Below the pieces are notes generated by a model, which ran no database searches, was not told the DNA's origin, and saw only the letters and a program-made list of their open reading frames with translations. Source: UBA7239 sp964509075 (GTDB lineage Bacteria; Pseudomonadota; Gammaproteobacteria; Pseudomonadales; UBA7239). From it: a stretch of 64,000 nt of DNA. A program made the position numbers and the translations under genes. Shown piece after piece: positions 43,739-53,381 of the stretch (the first letter of the stretch is position 1; every line of letters begins with the position of its first letter). The DNA lies in the NCBI GenBank assembly GCA_964509075.1, contig CAZDWC010000003.1, positions 248,001 to 312,000 on the forward strand. The letters run 5' to 3'.

Positions 43739-46700
43739 TTACTGCGTACTGCTGTCTTCCTTGATGCTGCTGCCCTTGAACAGGCTGCCCAGCGGCAGGA
43801 TAACTTCAGCGGTGATGCTGTTGTCGAGCGGATTGAGATCGACGGCATCCGGCACGTTGTCGCCATCGTCATCAGGATCGGCATTGTTGCCAATGCTGTC
43901 GTGATCTGTGTCCAGCGATTCAGCCGCATCCAACGGGAAGGCGTCGGCGCTATCGGTCGTACCGTCGTTGTCGTCATCGCTGTCGCAGGCATTGGCCAGT
44001 GCATCCAGATCGCTGTCCAGTTGATCTGGATTGTACTGCGCACAGTTGTCGGCTGCATCGCGCCAGCTGTCGCCGTCGGTGTCGCGATCAAATAATTGCA
44101 TGGCGAGCAGCTGGCCACCCTGCACCAGTTCACCGGCAATGTTGTAATGCGCCTGCACGTTGAACAGGAACCAGTTGTTGCCGAGGATGTCGCTCATGTC
44201 GATGACACCTGACGACTCTTCATCCTGTGTGCCGAGGTAGCTGGCACCACCCACCACAAAACTCGCTGGATCGTGCGCGGCAATTTCTGTCACGCTGTCA
44301 TTGCTAGTGTCATACGACCAGATTTTTGCCGTGTGCGCCTGATTGCCCGGGTCTTCCTGGATCAGGATGCGGCCCTGCTTGTCGATGGTCATGTTGTCCA
44401 TCATCTTCGGCCCTTCGTTGCCATCCAGCAACATCGTCGCCGTGCCACCCAGCGCAGGGTTGGCCGGATCGCTGAAATGCAATTTCCACAGGCGTGATTT
44501 GCCGGTGAAGCTCGCCGTGGTGAGAAAGTAGAAATCATTCGGATGCGCAGGATCCCACTGGCCGTCTTCCGGGCGCTGGAACTTCGTCACGTTGCTGCCG
44601 CTCGCGGTTTCCAGTTGCGCGCCGGTCAGGCCCGAAACATCGCCTAGCGAATAGAGCGTGAATGCACCGACGCTGCCTGCCGTGGTGGTATCCGATTCCA
44701 CATCAATGCCCGTCAGTTTCACGCCGTACAGCACGCCGTTGGTGAGACCGGCTTTGTCGACCGGCAAGCCGGTGTCGGTCTTGCTGCCAACGTAGACATA
44801 GACCTGGCCATTGCCGCTGTCATCCGTCAATGCCACCACAGTGCTGTCACCCGTGGCAGGATGGGCTACCGCATTTTCATAGCTGAAATTGCCAAGGTGT
44901 GGCAATTCGTAGCTGGTGCCGTCCATCAGGTGAGCGAATCCCTTGCCTTCTGTGCCTGCCTCTTCGCCGTTCATGAAAATGTGATCGTTATAGCCCTTGC
45001 CGGTCTGCGCGTTGTAGAACGCAGAGAGCTGCGGCAGATCGGCGGAACACAGACGGTTGATGGCGTAAGTATTCGCTGTATAGCCCGCGCCATTCCACAG
45101 CTGCACGGTCTGGATCAGATCCGAACCAGCCGCCACTGACAGATCACTCTTGTTGATGATCCACTTCGACACAAAGGAACCTGCTGCGCCGTGCGCACGT
45201 ACAATCCCCTGCGTGTTGCCCAGTTCGTGGTTCATTAGCAAGGTGAAGGTGCCGTTGCCGTTGTCGAAAGCGCCCATGCCATCGGGAATGCCGACCATGC
45301 GATAGCCATTATCAGCCATGTCACCGACCGTGAGGATGGACGACATGTTGACGTGATCCACGCTGGGCACTACGTACGATGATGATGTGCTGTTCGGCCC
45401 GGTAATCGACACGTCGATGTTATAGAAGCTCGTGCTACCACTGACTTCATTGCTCACCACCAGCAGGTGATTGCCGTTAGGGCTTTGCGAGGCCGGCACG
45501 TACAACACACCTTCCGGGCCGAGATCGCCTGCGCTGCCGGAGTTTGCTGCCACCGCAAAATTGCGATTGCTGATGTACTGCTCGAACACCGGCGCTTCCG
45601 GCACGCTCACATCAAACACCATAATGGACGATTGCCTTTCCAGGCCGATGAACGCAAACGTTCTGCCGCCGATTTTCGCCACAGTGGCCGATTCCGGCTC
45701 CGGGCCTTTGTTATCGCTGCGGCTTTCCAGTGTGCTGTTGTCATCGTGATTGAAGTTGAAGTGCGTCGGATCGAGCGCGGCAACCGTCTGTTCGATGTCA
45801 TCGCCCGAGTCATACACCTGCGCGCCGCTGCTGTTCCAGATGGAGAAAGAACGCGTACCGAATACATACAGCGCATCGAAGTCGCCATCGCCGTTGGTGT
45901 CGCCGGTCTTGTTGGTAACGGTGAGGCGACCGAGTGAGGCGTTGTTTTTCAGTGCGGCTTCATCCGGAAACACGGTGTTGTCCAGATCCAGCGTGCTCAC
46001 GCGCGCTTCTTCGTTAAAACCTGTCCAGCCGCGTGCATCGCCTTCGTTGGCGGTGAGCAGATAGGTCTGGCCATCGACCTGGTAGCTGGCAATGGCATCC
46101 GGCTGGTACATGCCAAATACTTTGCGCGGCGTGATGTTGATGACCGGCGCGCCGTTCGGGTCGCGGTCGCTGGCGTCGATGCCGTTGCCTGGCAAACTGT
46201 GATCCTTGTAACCGAAGCCGACCACGTCGAGGATCTGCGCAGTCGCCAGATCAATGATCAGCAACGCATTGTTTTCCTGCAGAGTGACATAGGCCTTGCT
46301 GCTGTCCGGATCCACCGTGATGTATTCCGGTTCCAGATCCTGCGCGATGCTCGCGCCGGGGCCGTAGATGCGGGTGGAGCTGTCGATGTCGGCCACGGTG
46401 AGGCCACCGAAAGTCACCGCAGTGACATCACCGGCATTGAGGTTGGCCACGCCATCGGCCATGTTGATGATGCTGACCGAACCTTCCGGGTCGATGCTGT
46501 AGTCATCCGAGGGTTCACCTTCGTTGGCCACCAGCAGTTTCGAGCCGTCGGCCGAGAATGTCAGCATGTCCGGCTGTGCGCCGACACTGAGCGTGTTGAG
46601 CAGCGCAAAAGTCGTGGCGTCGTAGAATTTCACCGAACCGGCGTTGGTCTTTGGATTGGCTTCCACTGCCACCGCCACGATGTTGCCGTGCACAGCCACA

Positions 46701-46987
46701 CTGTTCGGACCACCGCCGACTGCCAGCGAGCTGGCGAGTGTGATGTTGTTGGCTGCATCCATTGCCAGCACGTCTACGGTGCTGGTGTTGCTGTTGGTGA
46801 CAAAAAATTTCTTGCTCACCGGCGAATAGGCCGTGATTTCCGAGGCCAGTCCGTTGAAGGCAAAAGGTGCCTTGACGAAGCTGCCGATGGGGGTGACGTT
46901 GATGGAGGCGGCAGAAGCGGTGCCCGCCGTTGCCAGGGCAATGGCCGCTGCCAGCTTGCTGGCATGTACAGAAACAGCTTTTCTCAT
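43739..46987 (-). CDS. secreted choice-of-anchor I/PhoX-like (DUF839) protein with Ca-binding repeats
   Basis: A 1082-residue secreted protein. A Sec signal peptide (VSVHASKLAAAIALATAGTA) starts at ATG 46987, which has GGAG upstream. The first half is a beta-propeller-like choice-of-anchor I domain (NANEGDARGWTGFNEEAR type, here LTANEGDARGWTGFNEEA). The second half resembles the PhoX/DUF839 phosphatase family (MNHELGNTQGIVRAH, HIFMNGEEAGTEGKGFAHL). A run of acidic DxDxDG repeats of thrombospondin type 3 kind follows near the C-terminus. Phosphatase activity and Ca2+ dependence are inferred from the family; the C-terminus lacks a recognisable sorting signal. Confidence 0.82.
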   Translation of the reverse strand: MRKAVSVHASKLAAAIALATAGTASAASINVTPIGSFVKAPFAFNGLASEITAYSPVSKKFFVTNSNTSTVDVLAMDAANNITLASSLAVGGGPNSVAVHGNIVAVAVEANPKTNAGSVKFYDATTFALLNTLSVGAQPDMLTFSADGSKLLVANEGEPSDDYSIDPEGSVSIINMADGVANLNAGDVTAVTFGGLTVADIDSSTRIYGPGASIAQDLEPEYITVDPDSSKAYVTLQENNALLIIDLATAQILDVVGFGYKDHSLPGNGIDASDRDPNGAPVINITPRKVFGMYQPDAIASYQVDGQTYLLTANEGDARGWTGFNEEARVSTLDLDNTVFPDEAALKNNASLGRLTVTNKTGDTNGDGDFDALYVFGTRSFSIWNSSGAQVYDSGDDIEQTVAALDPTHFNFNHDDNSTLESRSDNKGPEPESATVAKIGGRTFAFIGLERQSSIMVFDVSVPEAPVFEQYISNRNFAVAANSGSAGDLGPEGVLYVPASQSPNGNHLLVVSNEVSGSTSFYNIDVSITGPNSTSSSYVVPSVDHVNMSSILTVGDMADNGYRMVGIPDGMGAFDNGNGTFTLLMNHELGNTQGIVRAHGAAGSFVSKWIINKSDLSVAAGSDLIQTVQLWNGAGYTANTYAINRLCSADLPQLSAFYNAQTGKGYNDHIFMNGEEAGTEGKGFAHLMDGTSYELPHLGNFSYENAVAHPATGDSTVVALTDDSGNGQVYVYVGSKTDTGLPVDKAGLTNGVLYGVKLTGIDVESDTTTAGSVGAFTLYSLGDVSGLTGAQLETASGSNVTKFQRPEDGQWDPAHPNDFYFLTTASFTGKSRLWKLHFSDPANPALGGTATMLLDGNEGPKMMDNMTIDKQGRILIQEDPGNQAHTAKIWSYDTSNDSVTEIAAHDPASFVVGGASYLGTQDEESSGVIDMSDILGNNWFLFNVQAHYNIAGELVQGGQLLAMQLFDRDTDGDSWRDAADNCAQYNPDQLDSDLDALANACDSDDDNDGTTDSADAFPLDAAESLDTDHDSIGNNADPDDDGDNVPDAVDLNPLDNSITAEVILPLGSLFKGSSIKEDSSTQ

Positions 46988-47284
46988 GATGGGACTCCGT
47001 GAAAGAGGGGCCGGACGTTTCAGTCTCGGTGCAGCACCGATTGGCGTTCCTTTTACATGTCGATTGTGAAAAATTGGCAATAGCGGGATGTCGGAAATGT
47101 TACGGCTGGGGCTCTGATGTGAATTCGCGGGCATGATGGCAGCTGCTGACAGCAGCGTGTAGAATGCTCGCCTCTTCAGTAATTACTTTAAGTTTGATTT
47201 GAGGTAATCGCGGGAATAATAACTATAAATATCAGTTACTTGCGAAACTATCTTAAGGAAGACATTTAAAAGGCTTTCATCGCT

Positions 47285-50200
47285 ATGCGGCTCAAACACG
47301 TCAAGCTGGCCGGGTTCAAATCCTTCGTCGATCCCACCACGGCTACCTTCCCCAGCAACCTGACGGCCATCGTCGGCCCCAATGGTTGCGGCAAGTCCAA
47401 TATTATCGATGCCGTGCGCTGGGTAATGGGTGAGTCTTCCGCCAAGAACCTGCGCGGCGAGGCGATGACAGACGTTATTTTCAACGGCTCCAACAATCGA
47501 AAGCCGGTGGGCCAGGCCAGTGTTGAACTGATTTTTGACAACAGCGATCACACGCTGATTGGCGAATATGCCGCCTACAACGAAATCTCGATCAAGCGCG
47601 TGGTGACGCGTGATGGCCAGTCGCTTTACTTCCTGAATGGTACCAAATGCCGCCGTCGAGACATCACCGACATCTTCCTCGGCACCGGCCTCGGCCCGCG
47701 CAGCTACTCGATTATTGAACAGGGCATGATCTCGCGCCTGATCGAAGCCAAACCGGAAGAGTTGCGCGTATTTATTGAAGAGGCTGCGGGTATTTCCAAA
47801 TACAAGGAGCGGCGCAAGGATACCGAGAGCCGCATGAAGCGCACCCGTGAAAACCTTGAGCGTTTGACGGACATTCGTGAAGAGCTGGAGCGGCAGTTGT
47901 CGCACTTGCAGCGCCAGGCGGCAGCCGCCGAAAAATTTGCCACCTATAAAGAAGAAGAGCGTTTGCTGAAAGCCCAGCTGGCCGTGTTGCGCTGGAAAAA
48001 ACTCGACGGCGAACTGGGCCAGCGCGAGCATCTGATCCGCGAACTGGAAGTGCAGGTGGAGGCACTGGTCACCGAGCAGGTGTCCATCGACACTCGCATC
48101 GAGAAATTGCGCGCCGATTACACCGAACAGACCGACAAGTTCAACGAAGTGCAGGGGCGTTACTACGCCACCGGCGCCGATGTGGCGCGTGTGGAGCAAT
48201 CCATCCAGTTTACGCAGGAGCGCGCGCGCAGCCTGCGTGAGGATCTGGCACAGACCGACAGCAGCCTGATTGAATCCACACGTCTGCTGGCACAGGACGA
48301 AGAAAAAATGAGCCTGTGGCGCGAGGAGCTGGATGAGCTCGCACCCGAGCTGGAAATGGGTCGTGAAGCCGAGCTGGAAATGGGCGACAAACTCGCCGAA
48401 GCCGAGCAGGCCATGCAGCGCTGGCAGCAAGAGTGGGATGATTTCAACCAGAGCTCCAACGCACCGCGACAACAGGCAGAAGTGCAGCAGTCGCGCCTGC
48501 AGCATTTTGAAAAATCACTGGCGCGTTTGAATGAACGCATTGAACGTCTGGAGCAGGAAAAACGCGGCCTGATCGACGGCCCCGAAGAACAGGAAATCCT
48601 GTTGCTGCGTGAGCAGCTGGCGGAACTCGATGCACAGGCAGACGAAAAGCAAACGCAATTGGATGCAGTGATTGCACAGATTGCGCGCCTGCGCGATGAC
48701 AACAGTGGTCTGGTGCAACAGCTGGATGAAGCGCGCTCGCAGATGCAGACATTGCGCGGTCGTCAGGCTTCGCTGGAAGCTCTGCAGCAAGCGGCGCTCG
48801 GCAGCAAGAATGATGCGGTGGGCGAATGGCTCGCGGCGCAAGGTCTGGCAGGCAATCAGCGCCTCGCTGAAAAATTGCGTGTGAACAGCGGCTGGGAAAC
48901 TGCGGTGGAAACCGTGCTCGGTTCCTATCTGCAAGCCGTGTGTGTTGATCAACTGGATGCATTGGCACAACAGGCTGCCGGTTTGCAGAAAGGTGTTTTG
49001 ACCCTGCTTTCCAATAACACACTGACGGTGAATGCGAATAAAGCCCATGCACTCGCCGATCAGGTCAGCGGTGCCAATGCGGCGCGAAATCTGTTGGCCG
49101 GCATTTACTGCGCAGAGTCACTGGAAGCGGCGTTGTCACTGCGTGCGCAATTGGCGGCGGGTGAGTCCGTCATTACGCGCGAAGGTATCTGGCTGGGTGC
49201 CAACTGGCTGCGTGTGGCGCGCGATGCCGATGTCAACAGCGGTGTGCTGGCGCGCAAGCAGGAACTGGAACAACTGGCGCAGCAGCTGGAAGAAACCGAA
49301 AGTCGTGTGGCAACACTGGATGAGCGCTTGCAGGCCACGCGTGCGCAATTGAGCGAACAGGAAACGGTGCAGGAAAGCAGTCGTCGCGATCTGGCTGACT
49401 TCACGCGCAAACACAGCGAAACCCGTGCGCAGTTGTCGGCGCGTGAAGCGCGCGTCGAGCAGATGCTGGCGCGGCGTGACGCCCTGGTGAAAGAAATTGC
49501 CGAAATTCAGGACCAGCTGTCACTGGAAAAAGAAGGGCAGGCGGAAGCGCGCGCCATTCTGGAAGAAGCGATTGAAGGCATGGAGCGCGATACCCAGAAG
49601 CGCGAAGAACTGCTCACCGTGCGCGACCGCAATCGCCAGCTGCTGGACGATGCACGACAGAAAACCCAGCACCAGCGCAACCGCTCACATGAATTGGCCA
49701 TGCGCGAACAATCCCTGCGCACCCAGCTGGACGCCATGACGCAATCCATCGAGCGTCTGCGTCAACAGGTGACAGCGTTGACCGAGCGTCGCAGCCAGTT
49801 GCAGGAAAATCTCGATGTCAGCGGTGATCCGCTGGAAGAACTGAAACTACAGCTGGAAGAAAAACTGCAGCAGCGTCTGCAAATTGAAGACGAGCTGAAA
49901 AATGCGCGTATCGTGCGCGATGAAGTGGAACACGATCTGCGCGAGATCGAGCAGCGCCGTTCATCCGCAGATCGCAATACCCAAGCGGCGCGCTCGCGGC
50001 TGGAACACGAGCGTATCGCGGCACAGGAAGCGCAGGTACGCCGCAAAACGCTGGACGAACAACTGGAAGAATCGCAATTCGATCGCGAAAAGCTGCTGGA
50101 AAATTTGCCGGAAGACGCCAGCGAAGATCGCTGGGTGTCGGATCTGGAGCAGGTGTCGGTGCGCATTGTGCGTCTGGGGCCGATCAACCTCGCGGCTATC

Positions 50201-50788
50201 GACGAATACAAAACGCAGGCCGAACGCAAAACCTATCTTGATGCACAGAACGATGATTTGCAGGAAGCGCTGCAGACGCTCGAAAACGCCATTCGCAAAA
50301 TTGATCGTGAAACGCGTACACGCTTCAAGGAAACCTTTGATGCCATCAATTCCGGCTTCCAGGAATTGTTCCCGAAAGTGTTCGGCGGCGGTCATGCCTA
50401 TCTGGAAATGACGGGCGAAGATTTGCTGGATACCGGCGTGTCGATCATGGCGCGCCCACCGGGCAAGCGCAACAGCACCATCCACTTGCTGTCGGGCGGT
50501 GAAAAAGCGATGACGGCGATTGCGCTGGTGTTCTCCATCTTCCGTCTCAATCCGGCACCGTTCTGTATTCTCGACGAGGTGGACGCGCCGTTGGATGATG
50601 CCAACGTCGGTCGCTATTCGAAAATGGTGGTGGAGATGAGCGAGAAAGTGCAGTTCATCTTTATCACGCACAACAAGGTGACGATGGAAGCGGCCAACCA
50701 GTTGATGGGTGTCACCATGCACGAGCCGGGTGCGTCGCGTCTGGTATCGGTGGATGTGAACGAGGCGGTGGAGCTGGCAGCCGTTTGA
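47285..50788 (+). CDS. smc: chromosome segregation ATPase SMC
   Basis: An 1167-residue SMC protein: N-terminal ATPase half with FKSFVDPTTATFP and Walker A IVGPNGCGKSNIIDAVRWVM, two long coiled coils flanking a hinge near residues 500-680, and the C-terminal half with signature LLSGGEKAMTAIAL and Walker B FCILDEVDAPLDD. It condenses and organises the chromosome. The genus context is of interest because many Gammaproteobacteria use MukB instead. The stop lies in the loop of a terminator; the gene is followed convergently by bpt. Confidence 0.97.
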   Translation: MRLKHVKLAGFKSFVDPTTATFPSNLTAIVGPNGCGKSNIIDAVRWVMGESSAKNLRGEAMTDVIFNGSNNRKPVGQASVELIFDNSDHTLIGEYAAYNEISIKRVVTRDGQSLYFLNGTKCRRRDITDIFLGTGLGPRSYSIIEQGMISRLIEAKPEELRVFIEEAAGISKYKERRKDTESRMKRTRENLERLTDIREELERQLSHLQRQAAAAEKFATYKEEERLLKAQLAVLRWKKLDGELGQREHLIRELEVQVEALVTEQVSIDTRIEKLRADYTEQTDKFNEVQGRYYATGADVARVEQSIQFTQERARSLREDLAQTDSSLIESTRLLAQDEEKMSLWREELDELAPELEMGREAELEMGDKLAEAEQAMQRWQQEWDDFNQSSNAPRQQAEVQQSRLQHFEKSLARLNERIERLEQEKRGLIDGPEEQEILLLREQLAELDAQADEKQTQLDAVIAQIARLRDDNSGLVQQLDEARSQMQTLRGRQASLEALQQAALGSKNDAVGEWLAAQGLAGNQRLAEKLRVNSGWETAVETVLGSYLQAVCVDQLDALAQQAAGLQKGVLTLLSNNTLTVNANKAHALADQVSGANAARNLLAGIYCAESLEAALSLRAQLAAGESVITREGIWLGANWLRVARDADVNSGVLARKQELEQLAQQLEETESRVATLDERLQATRAQLSEQETVQESSRRDLADFTRKHSETRAQLSAREARVEQMLARRDALVKEIAEIQDQLSLEKEGQAEARAILEEAIEGMERDTQKREELLTVRDRNRQLLDDARQKTQHQRNRSHELAMREQSLRTQLDAMTQSIERLRQQVTALTERRSQLQENLDVSGDPLEELKLQLEEKLQQRLQIEDELKNARIVRDEVEHDLREIEQRRSSADRNTQAARSRLEHERIAAQEAQVRRKTLDEQLEESQFDREKLLENLPEDASEDRWVSDLEQVSVRIVRLGPINLAAIDEYKTQAERKTYLDAQNDDLQEALQTLENAIRKIDRETRTRFKETFDAINSGFQELFPKVFGGGHAYLEMTGEDLLDTGVSIMARPPGKRNSTIHLLSGGEKAMTAIALVFSIFRLNPAPFCILDEVDAPLDDANVGRYSKMVVEMSEKVQFIFITHNKVTMEAANQLMGVTMHEPGASRLVSVDVNEAVELAAV

Positions 50789-50806
50789 TCGGCTGCCTTT
50801 TTCTTT
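50776..50806 (+). terminator. intrinsic terminator of smc
   Basis: GGCAGCCG, TTTGAT, CGGCTGCC forms an 8-bp stem followed by TTTTTCTTT. The smc stop codon (50786-50788) falls at the loop, so the terminator overlaps the gene end. Confidence 0.88.
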
Positions 50807-50811
50807 CGGCA

Positions 50812-51516
50812 CTATTTCAATAATTGCCATTGCCCGTTGAGCAGCAGCTCAATCGGGCGATAGCTGATCTTGTAGCGCATCTTGGCGCAGTCTTTTATCC
50901 AGTACCCGAGATACAGGTAATCTAGCCCTTCCAGTTGTGCGCGCGCAATCTGGTTGAGCACGGCGTAGACGCCAAGACTACGCGACTGCGCCTCGGGTTC
51001 AAAAAACGTGTAGACAGCTGAATAGCCATTACTGAAACGATCGCAGACGGAAACGGCGAGTAATCTGTCCCCGCTGTAATAACAGAGATAAAAGCTGCCG
51101 GGCCACTGCGCGCACAGGAATTGTTGATACTGCTCGCGCGAAGCCGGGTACATGTCGCCATCGCCGTGCCGCGTATTGATGTAGCGCTCATAGAGTGCAT
51201 AACACTCGTCGGTATCAATCGAGTGCATTTGTTTGATATGCAGGTCTTCATTGCGTTTCAGGCAGCGCAGCTGGTTGCGGTTGGGCTTGAACGCCTGCAC
51301 CGGCAGCCGTGCGGGAATACAGCTGTGGCATTGTGCGCAATGCGGGCGATAAACGTGTGCGCCACTGCGGCGAAATCCCATTTCTGCCAGCCGCGTGAAC
51401 AGCTGTTGGTCAATCGTTTGTTGCGGATCGACAAAAGCCGTTGTCGCTTCCTGATTTTCAAGATAGCTGCATGGATGTGGCTGCGTCACAAAAAGCATCA
51501 GTTGTGTGCTGCTCAT
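50812..51516 (-). CDS. bpt: aspartate/glutamate leucyltransferase
   Basis: A 234-residue ATE-type enzyme of the bacterial Bpt class, which adds leucine to N-terminal Asp or Glu and so marks proteins for ClpS/ClpAP. The N-terminal cysteine pattern HCAQCHSCIPAR and LFVTQPHPCSYLENQEATTAFVDP are typical. ATG 51516 overlaps the aat stop as ATGA; the frame extending to 51525 is not needed. It works with the adjacent aat product in the N-degron pathway. Confidence 0.95.
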   Translation of the reverse strand: MSSTQLMLFVTQPHPCSYLENQEATTAFVDPQQTIDQQLFTRLAEMGFRRSGAHVYRPHCAQCHSCIPARLPVQAFKPNRNQLRCLKRNEDLHIKQMHSIDTDECYALYERYINTRHGDGDMYPASREQYQQFLCAQWPGSFYLCYYSGDRLLAVSVCDRFSNGYSAVYTFFEPEAQSRSLGVYAVLNQIARAQLEGLDYLYLGYWIKDCAKMRYKISYRPIELLLNGQWQLLK

Positions 51517-52229
51517 GCCGTGCATGCCTCCAATGCCTGCTGCAAGTCCGTGGTTGATAATGGTGTCGCCGGCACGCAGTGTGTCTGCAGCGCTTGCTGG
51601 AAAACCGGGCGTGAAATATTGCAGGCGCCGAGAGACAGCAGGTGCGGATTTTCGACCTGGCAGTCGAGCAGATTAAAATCCAGTTTTCGCAAGGCCTGGC
51701 ATAAATGGAACAGGGCAATTTTCGAGGCATCTGTTTCGCGACTGAACATCGACTCGCCAAAAAAAACCTTGCCAATCGCCAGCCCATACACGCCGCCGAC
51801 CAGTTCCTTATCGCGCCAGACTTCCAGCGAGTGCGCCCAGCCCAGTGCGTGCATCTCACAATAGGCATCGAGCATGGCTTGTGTAATCCAGCTGCCTTTT
51901 TCCGCGCGTGTACCGGCAGAGGCACAGGCTTGCATGACTTCGGCAAATGCCGTGTTGATGCGAATGCTGTAATCAGTTTTCCGTAAACGTTTTTGCAGGC
52001 TGCGCGAAACATGAAACTGCTCGGGATAGATCACGCAGCGCGGCGCCGGACTCCACCACAAAATGGGTTCGCCCGGGCTGTACCATGGAAAAATACCGTG
52101 TGTGTACGCATCGAGAAGGCGAGCCGGCGAGAGATCTGCGCCGGCGCACAGCAGGCCGTTGGGATCAGCAAATGCCTGCGAAGTGGGTGGAAACGGATCC
52201 TCAAGCTCCAGCCACAACAAGCGTTTCAT
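51513..52229 (-). CDS. aat: leucyl/phenylalanyl-tRNA-protein transferase
   Basis: A 238-residue N-degron enzyme that adds Leu or Phe to N-terminal Lys or Arg. Conserved segments include FPPTSQAFADPNGLLCAGADL, HGIFPWYSPGEPILWWSPAPRCV and GGVYGLAIGKVFFGESMFS. It is coupled to bpt by an ATGA overlap and follows trxB by 12 bases on the same strand, so trxB-aat-bpt form one operon-like unit. Confidence 0.96.
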   Translation of the reverse strand: MKRLLWLELEDPFPPTSQAFADPNGLLCAGADLSPARLLDAYTHGIFPWYSPGEPILWWSPAPRCVIYPEQFHVSRSLQKRLRKTDYSIRINTAFAEVMQACASAGTRAEKGSWITQAMLDAYCEMHALGWAHSLEVWRDKELVGGVYGLAIGKVFFGESMFSRETDASKIALFHLCQALRKLDFNLLDCQVENPHLLSLGACNISRPVFQQALQTHCVPATPLSTTDLQQALEACTA

Positions 52230-52241
52230 CAGCAGTGCCGA

Positions 52242-53195
52242 TTATTTTTTCAACGCATCCAGATATTTTTCCGCATCCAGCGCCGCCATACAGCCGGAAC
52301 CGGCTGACGTGATTGCCTGTCGGTAGACGTGATCCGCTACATCGCCGGCAGCAAACACACCTTCGATGCTGGTCTGTGTGGCATTGCCTTCCAGTCCGCT
52401 TTTGATTTTCAGGTAGCCGTTGTTCATCTCCAGTTGGCCGCTGAACAAATCGGTATTCGGTTTGTGGCCGATGGCGATGAACACGCCGCTCACATCCAGG
52501 TTCTGTGTGCTGCCATCTTTTGTACTTTTAACGCGCAGTCCGGTCACGCCGCTGTCATCGCCCAGCACTTCATCCAGTGTGTGATTCCACAGCAGGGTGA
52601 TATTGCCGTTTTTCGCTTTTTCGTGAATGTGATCCTGCAGGATTTTTTCCGACTTCAGTGAATCGCGGCGATGAATCAGCGTCACATGGCTGGCGATATT
52701 CGACAGGTACAGCGCTTCTTCCACGGCGGTGTTGCCGCCGCCGATGACAGCCACTTGTTGGCCGCGATAGAAAAAGCCATCGCAGGTGGCACAGGCAGAA
52801 ACACCGCGGCCCTGAAAGGCTTCTTCCGAGGGCAGGCCCAGATACTGTGCCGAAGCGCCGGTGGCGATGATCAGGGCATCACAGCTGTAAGTGTCATTGC
52901 CGACCAGTTTGAAGGGGCGTTGGCTGAGATCGCATTCGTGGATGTGATCAAAGACGATCTGTGTCTCGAAACGTTCGGCGTGCTGTTGCATGCGCACCAT
53001 CAGATCCGGCCCTTGCAGGCCGTGGGCGTCACCGGGCCAATTGTCGACTTCGGTGGTGGTGGTGAGCTGGCCGCCTTGTTGCATGCCGGTGATGACCACC
53101 GGTTTTAGGTTGGCGCGGGCGGCGTAAATGGCGGCGGTGTAGCCGGCAGGGCCTGACCCCAGGATGATCAAACGGTGGTGTTGGGTGTTACTCAT
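52242..53195 (-). CDS. trxB: thioredoxin reductase
   Basis: A 317-residue flavoprotein that reduces thioredoxin with NADPH. The FAD site is ILGSGPAGYTAAIYAA, the redox-active pair is VSACATCDGFF (CATC), and the NADPH site is VIGGGNTAVEEALYLSN. ATG 53195 starts the conserved MSNTQHHRLIILGSG; the open frame reaching 53285 upstream is rejected. The downstream peroxiredoxin at 41.8 kb is a likely client. Confidence 0.96.
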   Translation of the reverse strand: MSNTQHHRLIILGSGPAGYTAAIYAARANLKPVVITGMQQGGQLTTTTEVDNWPGDAHGLQGPDLMVRMQQHAERFETQIVFDHIHECDLSQRPFKLVGNDTYSCDALIIATGASAQYLGLPSEEAFQGRGVSACATCDGFFYRGQQVAVIGGGNTAVEEALYLSNIASHVTLIHRRDSLKSEKILQDHIHEKAKNGNITLLWNHTLDEVLGDDSGVTGLRVKSTKDGSTQNLDVSGVFIAIGHKPNTDLFSGQLEMNNGYLKIKSGLEGNATQTSIEGVFAAGDVADHVYRQAITSAGSGCMAALDAEKYLDALKK

Positions 53196-53381
53196 GTCTG
53201 CACTCCGGGACTGCTTCAGGAAAGGCGGCCATGATAGGAGAGCGTGGCTGGGCAGGCAAATTGTTGGGGGGCGCAATACGGGCAAGCGCCACTCAATAGC
53301 ATGCTTCTGTTAACATTTTCAGCCCGCCAAAGGCCTGGTGGCGGCAACCTGGAATCTTTGCACTGCGCAGGGGCAGCAACT

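Noticed and set aside
47183..48505. Long minus-strand frame (about 440 codons) opposite the start of smc
   Set aside because: It runs antisense to the highly conserved SMC ATPase half, has no ribosome site and its protein shows no domain. A shadow of the SMC coding bias.
53244..53381. Upstream extension of the polytopic membrane protein
   Set aside because: The 46 residues have no hydrophobic or signal character and lie close to the trxB promoter region; the TTG with AGGGG is preferred, though ATG 53301 is not excluded.
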